A DNA stretch of 64,000 bases from Terribacillus saccharophilus (lineage in GTDB: Bacteria; Bacillota; Bacilli; Bacillales; Amphibacillaceae), in the NCBI RefSeq assembly GCF_002272745.1, contig NZ_NPBD01000005.1:1-64000 (forward strand). Direction: 5' to 3'. A model generated the notes under the pieces. It saw only the letters and a list, made by a program, of their open reading frames with translations. It had not been told where the DNA came from and did no database searches. Made by a program: the position numbers and the translations under genes. Of the stretch, positions 10,968-19,966 are shown in pieces (the stretch's first letter is position 1; every line of letters starts with the position of its first letter).

Positions 10968-12245
10968 TTATGCACTCTCTTTCGGAGATTGCTGGTTCTC
11001 ATCTGTTACGGTACCATCATGCAGTACAAACTTCGGACGGCCATTCTCAAGCAGTACTGTATCTTTTGTTATGATGCATTGTTTGATATCATCACGGGAT
11101 GGAAGTTCATACATAACGTCCAGCATGATACCTTCCATGATGGAGCGCAAGCCCCGTGCACCAGTTTTACGTTCAATTGCCAGCTTAGCAATTTCACGAA
11201 GCGCATCTTCTTCGATGACCAATTCTACTTGGTCCATCTGGAAGAGCTTCTGGTATTGTTTCACCAATGCATTTTTAGGTTTTGTCAGGATCTCAACCAA
11301 AGCTTCCTCATCAAGCGGCTCTAGGCTGCCGATAACAGGCAGACGGCCAATGAACTCTGGAATCAAACCGAATTTCAATAGATCTTCCGGTAATACTTTG
11401 GAAAGATATTCACCTTTATCTAATGTCTCTTTGCCATCATTAGCACCAAAACCGATAACCTTGTTACCAAGGCGGCGTTTAATGATTTGCTCGATTCCGT
11501 CGAAAGCACCACCACAGATGAATAGAACGTTTGTTGTATCAATCTGGATGAATTCTTGATGAGGATGCTTACGGCCGCCTTGTGGCGGAACGCTTGCTAC
11601 CGTACCTTCAAGAATTTTAAGAAGTGCCTGCTGCACACCTTCACCGGAAACATCACGAGTGATGGATGGGTTCTCGGATTTACGCGCTACTTTATCGATT
11701 TCATCGATGTAGATGATTCCTTTTTCAGCTTTTTCTACATCGTAGTCAGCAGCTTGAATCAATTTAAGCAAGATGTTTTCTACATCTTCCCCAACGTAAC
11801 CAGCTTCTGTTAAAGAAGTTGCATCTGCAATTGCGAATGGTACGTTTAGGATACGAGCCAATGTCTGAGCTAGTAATGTCTTACCACTACCAGTCGGTCC
11901 GATCATTGCGATATTACTCTTAGACAATTCCACATCATCTGAGCTCTTACCAGAATTGATACGTTTATAGTGGTTGTAAACCGCTACAGCAAGATTCTTT
12001 TTCGCTTTATCCTGTCCGATAACGTAATCGCTTAGGATTTCACGGATTTCCTGTGGTTTCGGAATTTCTTTGAATTCAACTTCTTCTTCGTTTCCAAGTT
12101 CCTCTTCCACGATTTCTGTGCACAGATCGATGCACTCATCACATATATAGACGCCTGGTCCGGCTACTAATTTACGTACTTGGTCTTGGCTTTTGCCGCA
12201 GAAGGAGCATTTAAGTTGTCCTTTTTCTTCATTAAATTTAAACAT
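10968..12245 (-). CDS. clpX: ClpX, ATPase subunit of the ClpXP protease
   Basis: ClpX unfolds substrates and feeds them to the ClpP peptidase chamber. 425 residues. The N-terminal zinc-binding domain has CSFC and CDEC pairs at about 13-38; the AAA+ core has [15 protein letters not shown] near 118, Walker [10 protein letters not shown] and sensor/arginine motifs through GFGAND to GRLPVIGSL. Almost identical to B. subtilis ClpX up to residue 330. Start taken at the second of two adjacent ATGs (MFKFNEEKG), with GAGGGGTGA just upstream. Confidence 0.97.
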   Translation of the reverse strand: MFKFNEEKGQLKCSFCGKSQDQVRKLVAGPGVYICDECIDLCTEIVEEELGNEEEVEFKEIPKPQEIREILSDYVIGQDKAKKNLAVAVYNHYKRINSGKSSDDVELSKSNIAMIGPTGSGKTLLAQTLARILNVPFAIADATSLTEAGYVGEDVENILLKLIQAADYDVEKAEKGIIYIDEIDKVARKSENPSITRDVSGEGVQQALLKILEGTVASVPPQGGRKHPHQEFIQIDTTNVLFICGGAFDGIEQIIKRRLGNKVIGFGANDGKETLDKGEYLSKVLPEDLLKFGLIPEFIGRLPVIGSLEPLDEEALVEILTKPKNALVKQYQKLFQMDQVELVIEEDALREIAKLAIERKTGARGLRSIMEGIMLDVMYELPSRDDIKQCIITKDTVLLENGRPKFVLHDGTVTDENQQSPKESA

Positions 12246-12248
12246 CAT

Positions 12249-12600
12249 TTCACCCCTCGAATGTAATATCTATATATGATATCTCGAAAGATCAAACACA
12301 TTCTGGATGCGCCCAGCCTTCCTTTTTCCAATCATATCAGATAAAAGCAGTATTAAAAAGCAAAACACTTTTTCCATCAGTATTAGCCAAATGAACGCAG
12401 GTAAACCCTTCTAAGGAAGATTTCTCCCATTTTCAAATTGGTAAATCCTGCATACGCGAAAAAAGAGGTACGTTTTATTATGGAGTTTTTTTTGTAAAAG
12501 TCAAACCATATGTATGTAGTATATGTAAACGAAAAAGCCGTTCATGCACGTAATTCCACAGAGAGGCTATTAATACCTTCTGAAAATACGTTTATTTTTT
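12249..12600. other. Spacer between clpX and tig, no gene
   Basis: About 350 bases without a convincing reading frame. It holds the likely clpX promoter at 12475-12504 and otherwise only AT-rich sequence. I see no riboswitch or small RNA signature. Confidence 0.6.
12475..12504 (-). promoter_or_regulatory. Probable sigma-A promoter of clpX
   Basis: Minus-strand TTGACT (12499-12504), 18 base spacer, TAATAA (12475-12480). It points to clpX and leaves a leader of about 220 bases. Confidence 0.5.
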
Positions 12601-12638
12601 AGAAAAACAAGGCACAGTGACTGCTGCCTTGTTTTTCT
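12601..12638 (-). terminator. Terminator of tig
   Basis: A 14 bp inverted repeat (AGAAAAACAAGGCA and its complement) with a 10 base loop. It lies 8 bp after the tig stop. Confidence 0.85.
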
Positions 12639-12646
12639 GTTATGTC

Positions 12647-13936
12647 TTATGCAGTTTTGCAGTTGTCTACCAATACATCGATAGCTTTTTGGAACTTCAG
12701 ATCATCTTTGATAGCGTCTGTGTTGCCGCCAAGCATTTGAGTCAATTGCTCTTTGTCTGTTTGGTACATTTCAGCCATTTTTTCAAGCTCTGTGTTAACG
12801 TCTTCGTCAGTAACTTCAACGTTTTCCGCTTGTGCGATCGCTTCAAGAGTCAAGTTCGTTTTCACACGTTTGCCAGCATCTTCTTTCATTTGCTCGCGAA
12901 GTGCTGCTTCGTCCTGACCAGAGAACTGAGCGTACATTTCAAGTGTCATACCTTGCATTTGTAGACGCTGTTCGAATTCACGAACCATACGATCTAGTTC
13001 TGTATCTACCATTGCGTCTGGAACTTCCACTTTCGCGTTGTCTGTAGCAAGGTTGATCAACTGCTCACGTTTGTTGTTTTCAGCTGCAGTTGTTTTTTCT
13101 TCTTGTAGACGGTTTTTCGTTTTTTCACGAAGCGCATCCAAAGATTCAACTTCTTCGTCTACGTCTTTTGCGAATTCATCATCAAGCTCAGGAAGTTCCT
13201 TAGCTTTGATTTCGTGAATTTTTACTTTGAAGACTGCTTCTTTACCAGCAAGCTCCGCAGCATGATATTCTTCAGGGAAAGTTACTGTGATATCAGACTC
13301 GCTACCGGATTCTTTACCTACTAGCTGTTCTTCGAATCCAGGGATGAAGCTGCCAGAACCGATTTCCAAAGAGTGGTTTTCTGCTTTGCCGCCTTCGAAT
13401 GCTTCGCCATCAACGAAACCTTCGAAATCGATTACGACTGTGTCGCCTTCTGCTGCAGTTCCTTCTTCTTTAACAACCAATTCAGCTTGTCTGTTGCGAA
13501 GTGCGTCGATTTCTTTTTCAACATCTTCGTCTGTTACAGTAGTGTCTTCTGCTTCTACTTCAAGACCTTTGTAGTCGCCAAGCTCAACTTCTGGTTTGAT
13601 AGCTACAGTAGCTTTGAAGATAAGCTCTTTGCCTTGTTCGATTTGCTCAAGATCTACATCCGGCTGTGCAACAGGCTCGATGCCAGTCTCTTCAACAGCG
13701 TTCATGTATGCTCCTGGAAGAACGATATCAATCGCATCCTGATACAAAGATTCTACACCGAAGCGTTGTTCGAAGATTTTACGTGGTACTCTTCCTTTAC
13801 GGAAACCTGGTACCTGAACTTGTTTAACTACTTTTTGAAATGCTTGGTCAAGAGCTCCGTCCAATTCCTCAGGAGATAGGGTAATTGTTAAGATTCCCTC
13901 GTTCTTGCCTTCTGTTCTTTCGAATTTTGCTGACAT
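12647..13936 (-). CDS. tig: Trigger factor, ribosome-associated chaperone and prolyl isomerase
   Basis: Trigger factor binds ribosomal protein L23 at the exit tunnel and shelters nascent chains. 429 residues. The ribosome-binding signature [17 protein letters not shown] is near residue 44, the FKBP-type isomerase domain runs about 150-245, and the C-terminal helical arms follow. The frame is open upstream to 13993, but the ATG at 13936 has TTGGAGGGA upstream and aligns with relatives. Codon use is that of a highly expressed gene. It sits upstream of clpX, as in B. subtilis. Confidence 0.97.
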   Translation of the reverse strand: MSAKFERTEGKNEGILTITLSPEELDGALDQAFQKVVKQVQVPGFRKGRVPRKIFEQRFGVESLYQDAIDIVLPGAYMNAVEETGIEPVAQPDVDLEQIEQGKELIFKATVAIKPEVELGDYKGLEVEAEDTTVTDEDVEKEIDALRNRQAELVVKEEGTAAEGDTVVIDFEGFVDGEAFEGGKAENHSLEIGSGSFIPGFEEQLVGKESGSESDITVTFPEEYHAAELAGKEAVFKVKIHEIKAKELPELDDEFAKDVDEEVESLDALREKTKNRLQEEKTTAAENNKREQLINLATDNAKVEVPDAMVDTELDRMVREFEQRLQMQGMTLEMYAQFSGQDEAALREQMKEDAGKRVKTNLTLEAIAQAENVEVTDEDVNTELEKMAEMYQTDKEQLTQMLGGNTDAIKDDLKFQKAIDVLVDNCKTA

Positions 13937-14080
13937 AATATTCCCTCCAACATCTATCGTTTGTTTCATGTTAATCGTTCTCAATTCTAGCATAATATAA
14001 GTTATTAACTAGTACTGGTTTACAACCATCTTATTATAACATATTCATAGTCGCTTTCAACACTAACGATACGAACTCTG

Positions 14081-15064
14081 TCATTCCTCGGCGACAGTCA
14101 GATATTTCGCTTCTAATGTAATGATTTCTTCCATCATGGAAGCAATTCTCTGCGCTTCTTCCTCTGTAACAGCAGGCTGATCGATTTGCAGGTAACTGCT
14201 TGCCAGCTTCTGCAGGGCAGCGGCTAAAACAGTACCGTCTTCTTCTGTAGGCACCATTGGGTATCTAACATACATATAACGATGTAAAAGCTTGTACACT
14301 AGGTCGTAAAGTGATGGATTCTGCTGCTCAAGAAGATGCAAATGCTGCAGTACCTGTTTCATCCCTTCCGATTTGTCGACTGTTGTCAGGTTCTCGGGGA
14401 CAACTGTCATAGTTTCTTTCATCTTATGTATTGTGACTGGAAATTCGATTTCTTGCTTCACGAGCCATTCCAGTACGGCTGTCTGTACGACGGGATCAGC
14501 TTCCTCGTCTAGAAGGTATGCTTCCATCTTCTGTACATGAGGACTGACATCTAGCGAATGGCATTTCTGGATGAGTTGCCATTGCAAGGAGGCATCCTTA
14601 CTCTTGCGTGCTTTTTCGAAATTATGTATAAGTTGATCTGCAGTCGTCTGACTCTTATCTTCGGCCATTTTACGACTTACTTTCTGCAGCTGGTCAAACG
14701 ATGTCTTAAGCGGCGTCGGTATTTTCTCGGTTGCATAGACCTCGTCCAGCAGTTCAACTACTTCGTCGTAGCGTCCGAGCTGGAACAGCAGCGTTAAATG
14801 AATATGTAAGTATTGCAGATAATCCTTATCCTTGGCAGCCAGCAGCTGCAAGGACATTTCCTCCGCCTCTTCATGCCTGCCCAGCTCCATTAGACATATT
14901 AGGCGCCCAGTCAGAATTTCCGGCTGACGGTAGCCATAATCCAGAAGCTGTTCAAACTTCCCTATTGCATCTGTGTAATTCTTCTCCTGCAGCTCCTGCA
15001 TCCCTTCCCGTTCCAGCCGCGTCTTCAGACCCGGGAACAGGACAACATTATTCTCTTTATCCAT
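14081..15064 (-). CDS. ysoA: TPR-repeat protein YsoA
   Basis: A soluble helical protein of about 327 residues located before tig, the place of ysoA in B. subtilis. At least two tetratricopeptide-like units are visible in residues 15-120 (LQEKNYTDAIGKFEQLLDYG; LLFQLGRYDEVVELLDEVYA), followed by helices rich in Gln and Glu. The C-terminal half is less clearly repeated. The start at 15064 (MDKENNVVLF) has GAGG nine bases upstream; the longer open frame to 15181 has none. The cellular role is not known. Confidence 0.85.
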   Translation of the reverse strand: MDKENNVVLFPGLKTRLEREGMQELQEKNYTDAIGKFEQLLDYGYRQPEILTGRLICLMELGRHEEAEEMSLQLLAAKDKDYLQYLHIHLTLLFQLGRYDEVVELLDEVYATEKIPTPLKTSFDQLQKVSRKMAEDKSQTTADQLIHNFEKARKSKDASLQWQLIQKCHSLDVSPHVQKMEAYLLDEEADPVVQTAVLEWLVKQEIEFPVTIHKMKETMTVVPENLTTVDKSEGMKQVLQHLHLLEQQNPSLYDLVYKLLHRYMYVRYPMVPTEEDGTVLAAALQKLASSYLQIDQPAVTEEEAQRIASMMEEIITLEAKYLTVAEE

Positions 15065-15160
15065 CGGCAACATCCTCATTAGATTTTCAGTTAGAGACCT
15101 GGTAACAGCTATACCCTTAAATGTAACAAAGAAAACGCAGATTGCAACTTTTAAATGGCA

Positions 15161-15190
15161 AAAAGCTGTGAATCCAGGCATTCACAGCCT
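15161..15190 (-). terminator. Terminator of the small gene at 15205
   Basis: Inverted repeat AGCTGTGAAT (15164-15173) and ATTCACAGC (15180-15188), followed by TTTT on the minus strand. It separates the 15205 gene from ysoA. Confidence 0.7.
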
Positions 15191-15204
15191 TATGATACTT
15201 TTCC

Positions 15205-15555
15205 CTACTTTTCCTGGTTATCCTCAGAGTGGGGTCTTCTGAAAGGTACGACATTTTCCAAATGGATAGGTGCATCATCGTCGTCTTCCTCTTCCTCATC
15301 AAGAAAATCAATCAATCGCTGCTGCATATCTCCAAGTTCCCAGGTCATGCTGCTTTCACTAGCTTCCAAATCATAGATATTGCGCTTGATCTGAAGGTAA
15401 AACTCCTTTAAGGGCTTATCTGTATATTGGCTCAGAAGTCGATCCGATATTGTATACTCTTGCTGCAGTTCCAGATCATAGATGCGAACCATGAAGTATT
15501 TCCCGAAAGGAACGGATCCGATAAACCGATAACGTTTCGTCTCATCTAAATACAT
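15205..15555 (-). CDS. Conserved-looking hypothetical protein, 116 aa, acidic C-terminus
   Basis: I do not recognise this protein. It opens with an ordered region (YLDETKRYRFIGSVPFGKYFMVRIYDLE, then alternating beta-like and helical stretches) and ends in an acidic, disordered-looking tail with a DEEEEDDDD run near residue 90. No signal peptide or membrane segment. The ATG at 15555 follows GGAGGTGG directly, which supports a real gene; the frame is open further to 15582 without a site. It forms a single-gene unit with its own terminator. Confidence 0.7.
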   Translation of the reverse strand: MYLDETKRYRFIGSVPFGKYFMVRIYDLELQQEYTISDRLLSQYTDKPLKEFYLQIKRNIYDLEASESSMTWELGDMQQRLIDFLDEEEEDDDDAPIHLENVVPFRRPHSEDNQEK

Positions 15556-15665
15556 AGGCCACCTCCAAGAAAAGTGTAGCATGTATCGACAACCATATGC
15601 ATATTTTCTCCATAATATACAGAAAACTTACATTTAGTTAAACATGCATACTAAAATCGTAGTGA

Positions 15666-16847
15666 CTAACGAGAAAGTGCGGTTTCATTATGGATTAGAC
15701 TGTTTGCTGTACCTGTTACAAGAATCCCTTTACCAGGAAAGGATTCCACATGGTTACCCCGTAAGCAGGCACAAGTTATGGGTGACTTCTCATCACCTTT
15801 CAACCTTATTGCTGAAGCATAATTTCCGCCGCCCAAGATAGCGTTCTGTATGATGAGGACATTCTTGATAGGATTGCTGCGCCCTGTCGGACGGTTCTTG
15901 CTGTCTGTGTCATTTCTGCCATCAACATAATTTGGATGAATCGCAATCCCGCCACCGCATGATTCCATCCGATTATTATAAAGAACAACATCCCGCCATG
16001 AATAAGCACGTACAGCCCATTGAAGTGTTTCCTTCATTTTATTGTCTGTCACGAAAATGCGTTCATGCCATCTGTCTGCTGTAGCAGAGTGTGATCCAAT
16101 TGCTCTTCCCCAGCTTCCCTTCGTGTCAGACGGACCGAAACTATTATGATGAATCCAAATATCCTTGCAAGTTGTTTGATCGAAAACAGAACCTCCCCAA
16201 GGGAATACTCGGCGGGCTTTGGCTAAATCCAGCTGGATTGCCTCACTGTACGCGCGCTCTCCATTTCTATCATCATAACCGAGAAACTTGCAATGACGCA
16301 CCTCAATATTACGCATGGCATTGAGCTCAATCGCATGCCCTTCGCCATGTTCCACCAGCTGCAGCTGTTCGATAATAACATTTTCTGCATGCCCCAACAC
16401 AAAGCTCGTTCCTCCACGGTATGCAGGATAGTTTGCATCCCACGTTCCGCCTCGAATGATCAGGTTGCCATTTCCACGATAGACACGCATTCGATCCCGC
16501 CGGCGTAAATTTAACAGCATCGGCCCATGATGTTTTTTTCGGAATATAGCATCGTTACTCGCCTCAAAGAAGGTGTTTGGCTTAAGACGTAACGGTCGCC
16601 GCAGCGTGTAAAGTCCTGGTGGAAAGACAATGTATATGCCCTTCTTGCCATCAGCTAGGTTTAGCAGCCGCTGAATACCTTTCGCATCATCATGTCTTCC
16701 ATCAGCTCTGACTAGCGGGTGATCTGTTGCTACTATTGTATATGCTGACCTTAACTTTTCATTTAAATGATTGCTAGTTCGGCTAATGTCTCGAAGCGTT
16801 TCCGCCAGTTCGTTGAATACAGCTGGTAACTTCTGTTCCTTATCCAT
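15666..16847 (-). CDS. Right-handed parallel beta-helix protein, pectate-lyase/glycosyl hydrolase 28-like fold
   Basis: 393 residues. A pectate-lyase-superfamily N-terminal segment with VRADGRHDDAKGIQRLLNLA near residue 50, then VFPPGLYTLRRPLRLKPN, is the classic entry to a parallel beta-helix. Rungs follow with repeated N-x-x-I-x-x patterns (NLIIRGGTWDAN, NVIIEQLQLVEHGEGHAIEL, NIEVRHCKFLG, DIWIHHNSFG). No signal peptide, so it may be cytoplasmic, or attached by an unknown route. Start ATG 16847 with GGAGG seven bases upstream. The gap to the upstream cyclase gene is 72 bp with no terminator seen, so both may be on the riboswitch-controlled transcript. Substrate unknown. Confidence 0.75.
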   Translation of the reverse strand: MDKEQKLPAVFNELAETLRDISRTSNHLNEKLRSAYTIVATDHPLVRADGRHDDAKGIQRLLNLADGKKGIYIVFPPGLYTLRRPLRLKPNTFFEASNDAIFRKKHHGPMLLNLRRRDRMRVYRGNGNLIIRGGTWDANYPAYRGGTSFVLGHAENVIIEQLQLVEHGEGHAIELNAMRNIEVRHCKFLGYDDRNGERAYSEAIQLDLAKARRVFPWGGSVFDQTTCKDIWIHHNSFGPSDTKGSWGRAIGSHSATADRWHERIFVTDNKMKETLQWAVRAYSWRDVVLYNNRMESCGGGIAIHPNYVDGRNDTDSKNRPTGRSNPIKNVLIIQNAILGGGNYASAIRLKGDEKSPITCACLRGNHVESFPGKGILVTGTANSLIHNETALSR

Positions 16848-16919
16848 CCTGCCGCCTCCTATCAATGAGTATTTTACCCATTATCCGAATTGGCAACGAC
16901 TTAATCATTAACGGCACTT

Positions 16920-17657
16920 TTACGGCAAGACAGCAAAAGAACGAACAGGAAATCCTGACGCTTTTCCTGCTTTTGGTACGACATTAAAGATGAACGCCCC
17001 TTTTACTGGCAGCTGATCCAAGTTCGTCAGCAGCTCTACTTGATAGGAATCCTGTTCCAGCACATAATATTCACCAAGCAGAGCACCATTCTTCTGAAAA
17101 TCAACCGCTGCATCCGTATCAAACGTCTCATGCCCTACCGCCTTGATATTCCGTTCTTCATAAAGAAATTTTAACCCTTCCAGTGACCAGCCGGGCGAGT
17201 GACTGTTTCCTTGTTCATCTTTATTATCCATCTGTTCCTGATTTGGCCAGCGTTTGCTCCAGTCCGTCCGTAAGGCGACGAATGTGCCTGGCTCAATTAT
17301 GCCATGCTCTGACTCAAACGCAAAAATATCTTCTACAGACAATGAGTAATCATGATTGGCAGCTGCCTCCTTTGATTTATCAATTACAACAAGCGGCAAT
17401 ACCAATTCTTTCAGCTCAAGCTCTTCCAAGTATCGTGTATCACGCACAAAGTGGATCGGCGCATCCAGATGCGTTCCGTATTGCCCCGGGAAAGTAAAAC
17501 TCTGCGCGAGGAACCCATCATCATGGGAAAATAGCGTTTCGAACTTTGCAGGATTAAAGGCTGAGAAATGTGGAGATTCTGGACCAAAGGTGTGTGTCAA
17601 ATCAACCCATTTCTTTTGTCTTAATACTTCCAATGCTTTACTCAACTCGTTAGACAT
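16920..17657 (-). CDS. Cyclase-family (kynurenine formamidase-like) metal-dependent hydrolase
   Basis: 245 residues. The family signature HxGTHxDxPxHF appears as QYGTHLDAPIHF near residue 60, which supplies the metal ligands; the start WVDLTHTFGPESPHFS is also typical. A second conserved histidine lies in AVGHETFDTDAA. Family members hydrolyse amides such as N-formylkynurenine or act on cyclic intermediates; no kynurenine genes lie nearby. The ATG at 17657 has GAGGTGA six bases upstream. A SAM-I riboswitch directly precedes it, so expression should rise when S-adenosylmethionine is low, and the role may be in sulphur or methionine metabolism. Confidence 0.8.
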   Translation of the reverse strand: MSNELSKALEVLRQKKWVDLTHTFGPESPHFSAFNPAKFETLFSHDDGFLAQSFTFPGQYGTHLDAPIHFVRDTRYLEELELKELVLPLVVIDKSKEAAANHDYSLSVEDIFAFESEHGIIEPGTFVALRTDWSKRWPNQEQMDNKDEQGNSHSPGWSLEGLKFLYEERNIKAVGHETFDTDAAVDFQKNGALLGEYYVLEQDSYQVELLTNLDQLPVKGAFIFNVVPKAGKASGFPVRSFAVLP

Positions 17658-17689
17658 AAACAATCACCTCATTAACTAGTTTGGAAAAA

Positions 17690-17829
17690 ACAAAAAACCT
17701 CTCCTAAATAAGAAGAGGTTTGCTACTTTTATGTAGTCCGATTCTTATCTATCTGGAATTAGCACAATACTTAGAGTCTGTTGCTGAAGCTTCATAGGGC
17801 CAGTCCCTCCGCTTCTCTTGATAAGAGAA
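17690..17829 (-). promoter_or_regulatory. SAM-I riboswitch (S-box) with terminator
   Basis: On the minus strand the S-box core is plain: CTTATCAAGAG, then GCGGAGGGACTGGCCC, then CTATGAAGC...CAGCAAC, and closing GTGCTAATTCC and GATAAGAA (aptamer about 17741-17829). Downstream, AACCTCT (17696-17702) and AGAGGTT (17714-17720) form a terminator stem with a T run. The TTCTTATTT inside the terminator loop can pair with the 3' P1 strand AGATAAGAA to make the antiterminator. This is the standard transcription-attenuation layout: SAM bound, termination. Confidence 0.95.
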
Positions 17830-17845
17830 TATTCTGTTAACTATC

Positions 17846-17874
17846 ACTATATTGTAAACTAAGCTAATGGTCAA
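17846..17874 (-). promoter_or_regulatory. Sigma-A promoter of the riboswitch transcript
   Basis: Minus strand TTGACC (17869-17874), 17 base spacer, TATAGT (17846-17851). The start of transcription would fall about 10 bases before the S-box. Confidence 0.75.
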
Positions 17875-17902
17875 TGGATCTGCCAATCAAAATTATCATT
17901 TG

Positions 17903-17940
17903 AAAAAAATAAGCATCCAGCCAATATCGGCAAGATGCCT
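17903..17940 (-). terminator. Terminator of cwlJ
   Basis: Inverted repeat GGCATC-TTGCC / GGCT-GGATGCT on the minus strand, followed by ATTTTTTT. It lies 70 bp after the cwlJ stop. Confidence 0.65.
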
Positions 17941-18007
17941 ATAAATTGTCGTTTCCAAATACGAATATTAATCTTGTCAGCAAACCCACTACGTCCGCTA
18001 GACTTTC

Positions 18008-18448
18008 TTACCCCATATAAACACTATCACACGTCCCAGCCTGTGGCTCATAAAAGCAATGGTCTTTAAACTGACCTGCAAACGGCTGGCCATACCACGT
18101 AGGAGGGCATGGTGCATACGGATTAAAATACCAAAGTGCATACGAAGAAGGTTGTTGTCTCCAAGACTTCAAATTCCTTTCTGCCAATCTTCTTTCCTGT
18201 TCACGTGCTCTCTGATAAAAAACATTTCCTTTTTGAACAGCTTCAAATGAATAATTCCCACCCTGGATCTGGAAGATGACGTCATTAATTGATCTTACAT
18301 CTGCAAAATCCAAACAGTCAGCTACAGCACGATTCACAATGACATTCCCCACAAACAGCATCCCTAGCTGCCCTTCCCCTTCGGCTTCTGCACGCATCAT
18401 TCTTGCCATTAAATCAATGTCTGAACTATTGTATTGTACTCTTGCCAT
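18008..18448 (-). CDS. cwlJ: Spore cortex-lytic hydrolase CwlJ
   Basis: CwlJ is a SleB-family cell wall hydrolase in the spore coat, activated by Ca-dipicolinate during germination to open the cortex. 146 residues, as in B. subtilis (142). The family core is intact: DLMARMMRAEAEGEGQLGMLFVGNVIVNR with the catalytic glutamate near 22, FYQRARE, and the C-terminal LWYFNP and CFYEPQAGTC. No signal peptide, as usual for CwlJ. ATG at 18448 with GGGGTGA upstream. No gerQ gene is next to it. Confidence 0.93.
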   Translation of the reverse strand: MARVQYNSSDIDLMARMMRAEAEGEGQLGMLFVGNVIVNRAVADCLDFADVRSINDVIFQIQGGNYSFEAVQKGNVFYQRAREQERRLAERNLKSWRQQPSSYALWYFNPYAPCPPTWYGQPFAGQFKDHCFYEPQAGTCDSVYMG

Positions 18449-18584
18449 GTTATCACCCCACATACAGCGTATGAAAATAGCCCGCTTTCATGTCATTGTA
18501 TTAGAGGAAGACTTGGTCATATGTGTAAAATATATCTATTTATCTGCTTGCTCACAACATTTCTTGCTATCGGAAAAGATTAAA

Positions 18585-19184
18585 TCACTTACGTTCTGCC
18601 TTAAAATATGCTTCCATCCATGTATCAGCCATTAGTTTATTACCGGAATCAGTCATATGAACACCGTCTGTTGTCAAATCCTTTTTCTTTGTTTGCAAGA
18701 AGGCTGTATGAGTCGGGACGAGAGTAGCATCATACTTTGCGGCCAACTCCCTGACAATGTCTACATACGGAACTAACATCTGATTTCCCTTTGAATCATT
18801 ATTTTCCTCAATAATAGTCGGCTCCATAAGGAAAATATCCGCACCCGTGTGTTTTGTTTCAGCCAGGAGCTTATCTAAGACTTTTTTGAATTCATCTGGA
18901 TAAACCTGTTCCATTTGAGGCTGATCGAGCTGCCTCCATACATCGTTGATTCCAATCGAAATAGATACTAAATCAGAATTTAATGAGAGCACATCTTGTT
19001 CCCATCTTGCAGCTAAATCGATAACTCGGTTGCCTCCTACTCCCTTATTGACGATTTCTATGTTTTCTCTCTGTGCCAGTTCCTCCTGAATCTTTTTTAC
19101 ATAACCTTCGCCAATATCTTGAGGATCCTCAAATCTTCCACATTCAGTAATGCTGTCTCCGATAAAAACCCATTTTTGACTCAT
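18585..19184 (-). CDS. SGNH/GDSL-type hydrolase (probable esterase)
   Basis: 199 residues of a cytoplasmic SGNH hydrolase. Block I is VFIGDSITECGR (nucleophile serine near residue 11), block II GVGGNRVID, block III SIGINDVWRQ and the catalytic Asp-His pair is in TTDGVHMTDSGN near 180. Relatives remove acetyl or acyl groups from sugars, for example in rhamnogalacturonan use. It is the last gene of the sugar operon, 29 bp after the response regulator, which fits deacetylation of an imported oligosaccharide. Confidence 0.85.
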   Translation of the reverse strand: MSQKWVFIGDSITECGRFEDPQDIGEGYVKKIQEELAQRENIEIVNKGVGGNRVIDLAARWEQDVLSLNSDLVSISIGINDVWRQLDQPQMEQVYPDEFKKVLDKLLAETKHTGADIFLMEPTIIEENNDSKGNQMLVPYVDIVRELAAKYDATLVPTHTAFLQTKKKDLTTDGVHMTDSGNKLMADTWMEAYFKAERK

Positions 19185-19213
19185 GTATGAACCTCCTTAA
19201 AATACCAGCCTGA

Positions 19214-19966
19214 TCACCTGTTTTTTATCCAGTCGGTAGGGCTGCAACCTTTACTTTTCTTAAAGATTTGACTGAAGTATTGCGGGTTATTTCCATACCC
19301 TAATTGCTCTGCTAGTTCAAAGACCTTAATATCCTTCTGCTTTCCCATGATTTCTACTGCTTTATCAATCTTGTATCTCAATACATAAGCAGAGAATTTC
19401 TCTCCTACTTCTTTCTTAAATAATTTCCCTAAGTAATCTGTATTCATATATAAGATTTCATTGGCTATCCATTGTAATGATAAATCTGGATTCTCGATAT
19501 TCTCTTTTATGCTATCAATTATTTTATTGACGACTACAGAGTAACTTGTGCATGCTTCTGTGTGTTCGGATATCCTTTTCTCTTTATTCTCTACCTCAAG
19601 TTCTTGGACGACTTCTTCTAAAGCTTCATGGATATCGTCTTCGCTTGATGGTTTCAACAAATAATGCTTCACACCAAAACGCATCGCCTTTTGGGCATAT
19701 TCAAATTCGTTATATCCAGAAAGCAGTATCCATTTAATCAGAGGAGAGACTTTTCTTCCTTGTTCAATCAGTCCCATTCCATCAAGACCTGGCATAGTGA
19801 TATCAGTAATCACAATATCCGGATCATGTTCTTTGATAAAGTCCAAAGCCTCCAGTCCATTTCTCGCAATACCGTGTAAGATAGTTCCCTGCTGCTCCCA
19901 TTCTATAATAGAAGAAATTCCTTCCAGAAGCATCGGCTCATCATCTACCAGCAGAACTTTGAACAC
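19214..19966 (-). CDS. Response regulator with AraC-type DNA-binding domain (YesN-like)
   Basis: About 250 residues. A receiver domain (KVLLVDDEPMLLEGI, phospho-acceptor Asp in DIVITDITMPGLDG near 50, switch Lys in YLLKPSS near 102) is joined to a C-terminal AraC/XylS double helix-turn-helix ending in QYFSQIFKKSKGCSPTDWIK. The start is probably GTG at 19966, since GGAGGAA lies eight bases upstream; an ATG at 19984 overlaps that site. It overlaps the sensor kinase gene and should activate the sugar operon in response to extracellular ligand. Confidence 0.88.
   Translation of the reverse strand: MFKVLLVDDEPMLLEGISSIIEWEQQGTILHGIARNGLEALDFIKEHDPDIVITDITMPGLDGMGLIEQGRKVSPLIKWILLSGYNEFEYAQKAMRFGVKHYLLKPSSEDDIHEALEEVVQELEVENKEKRISEHTEACTSYSVVVNKIIDSIKENIENPDLSLQWIANEILYMNTDYLGKLFKKEVGEKFSAYVLRYKIDKAVEIMGKQKDIKVFELAEQLGYGNNPQYFSQIFKKSKGCSPTDWIKNR

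Noticed and set aside
13287..13879. Antisense reading frames within tig
   Set aside because: They are shadows of the highly biased codon use of tig and lack ribosome sites.
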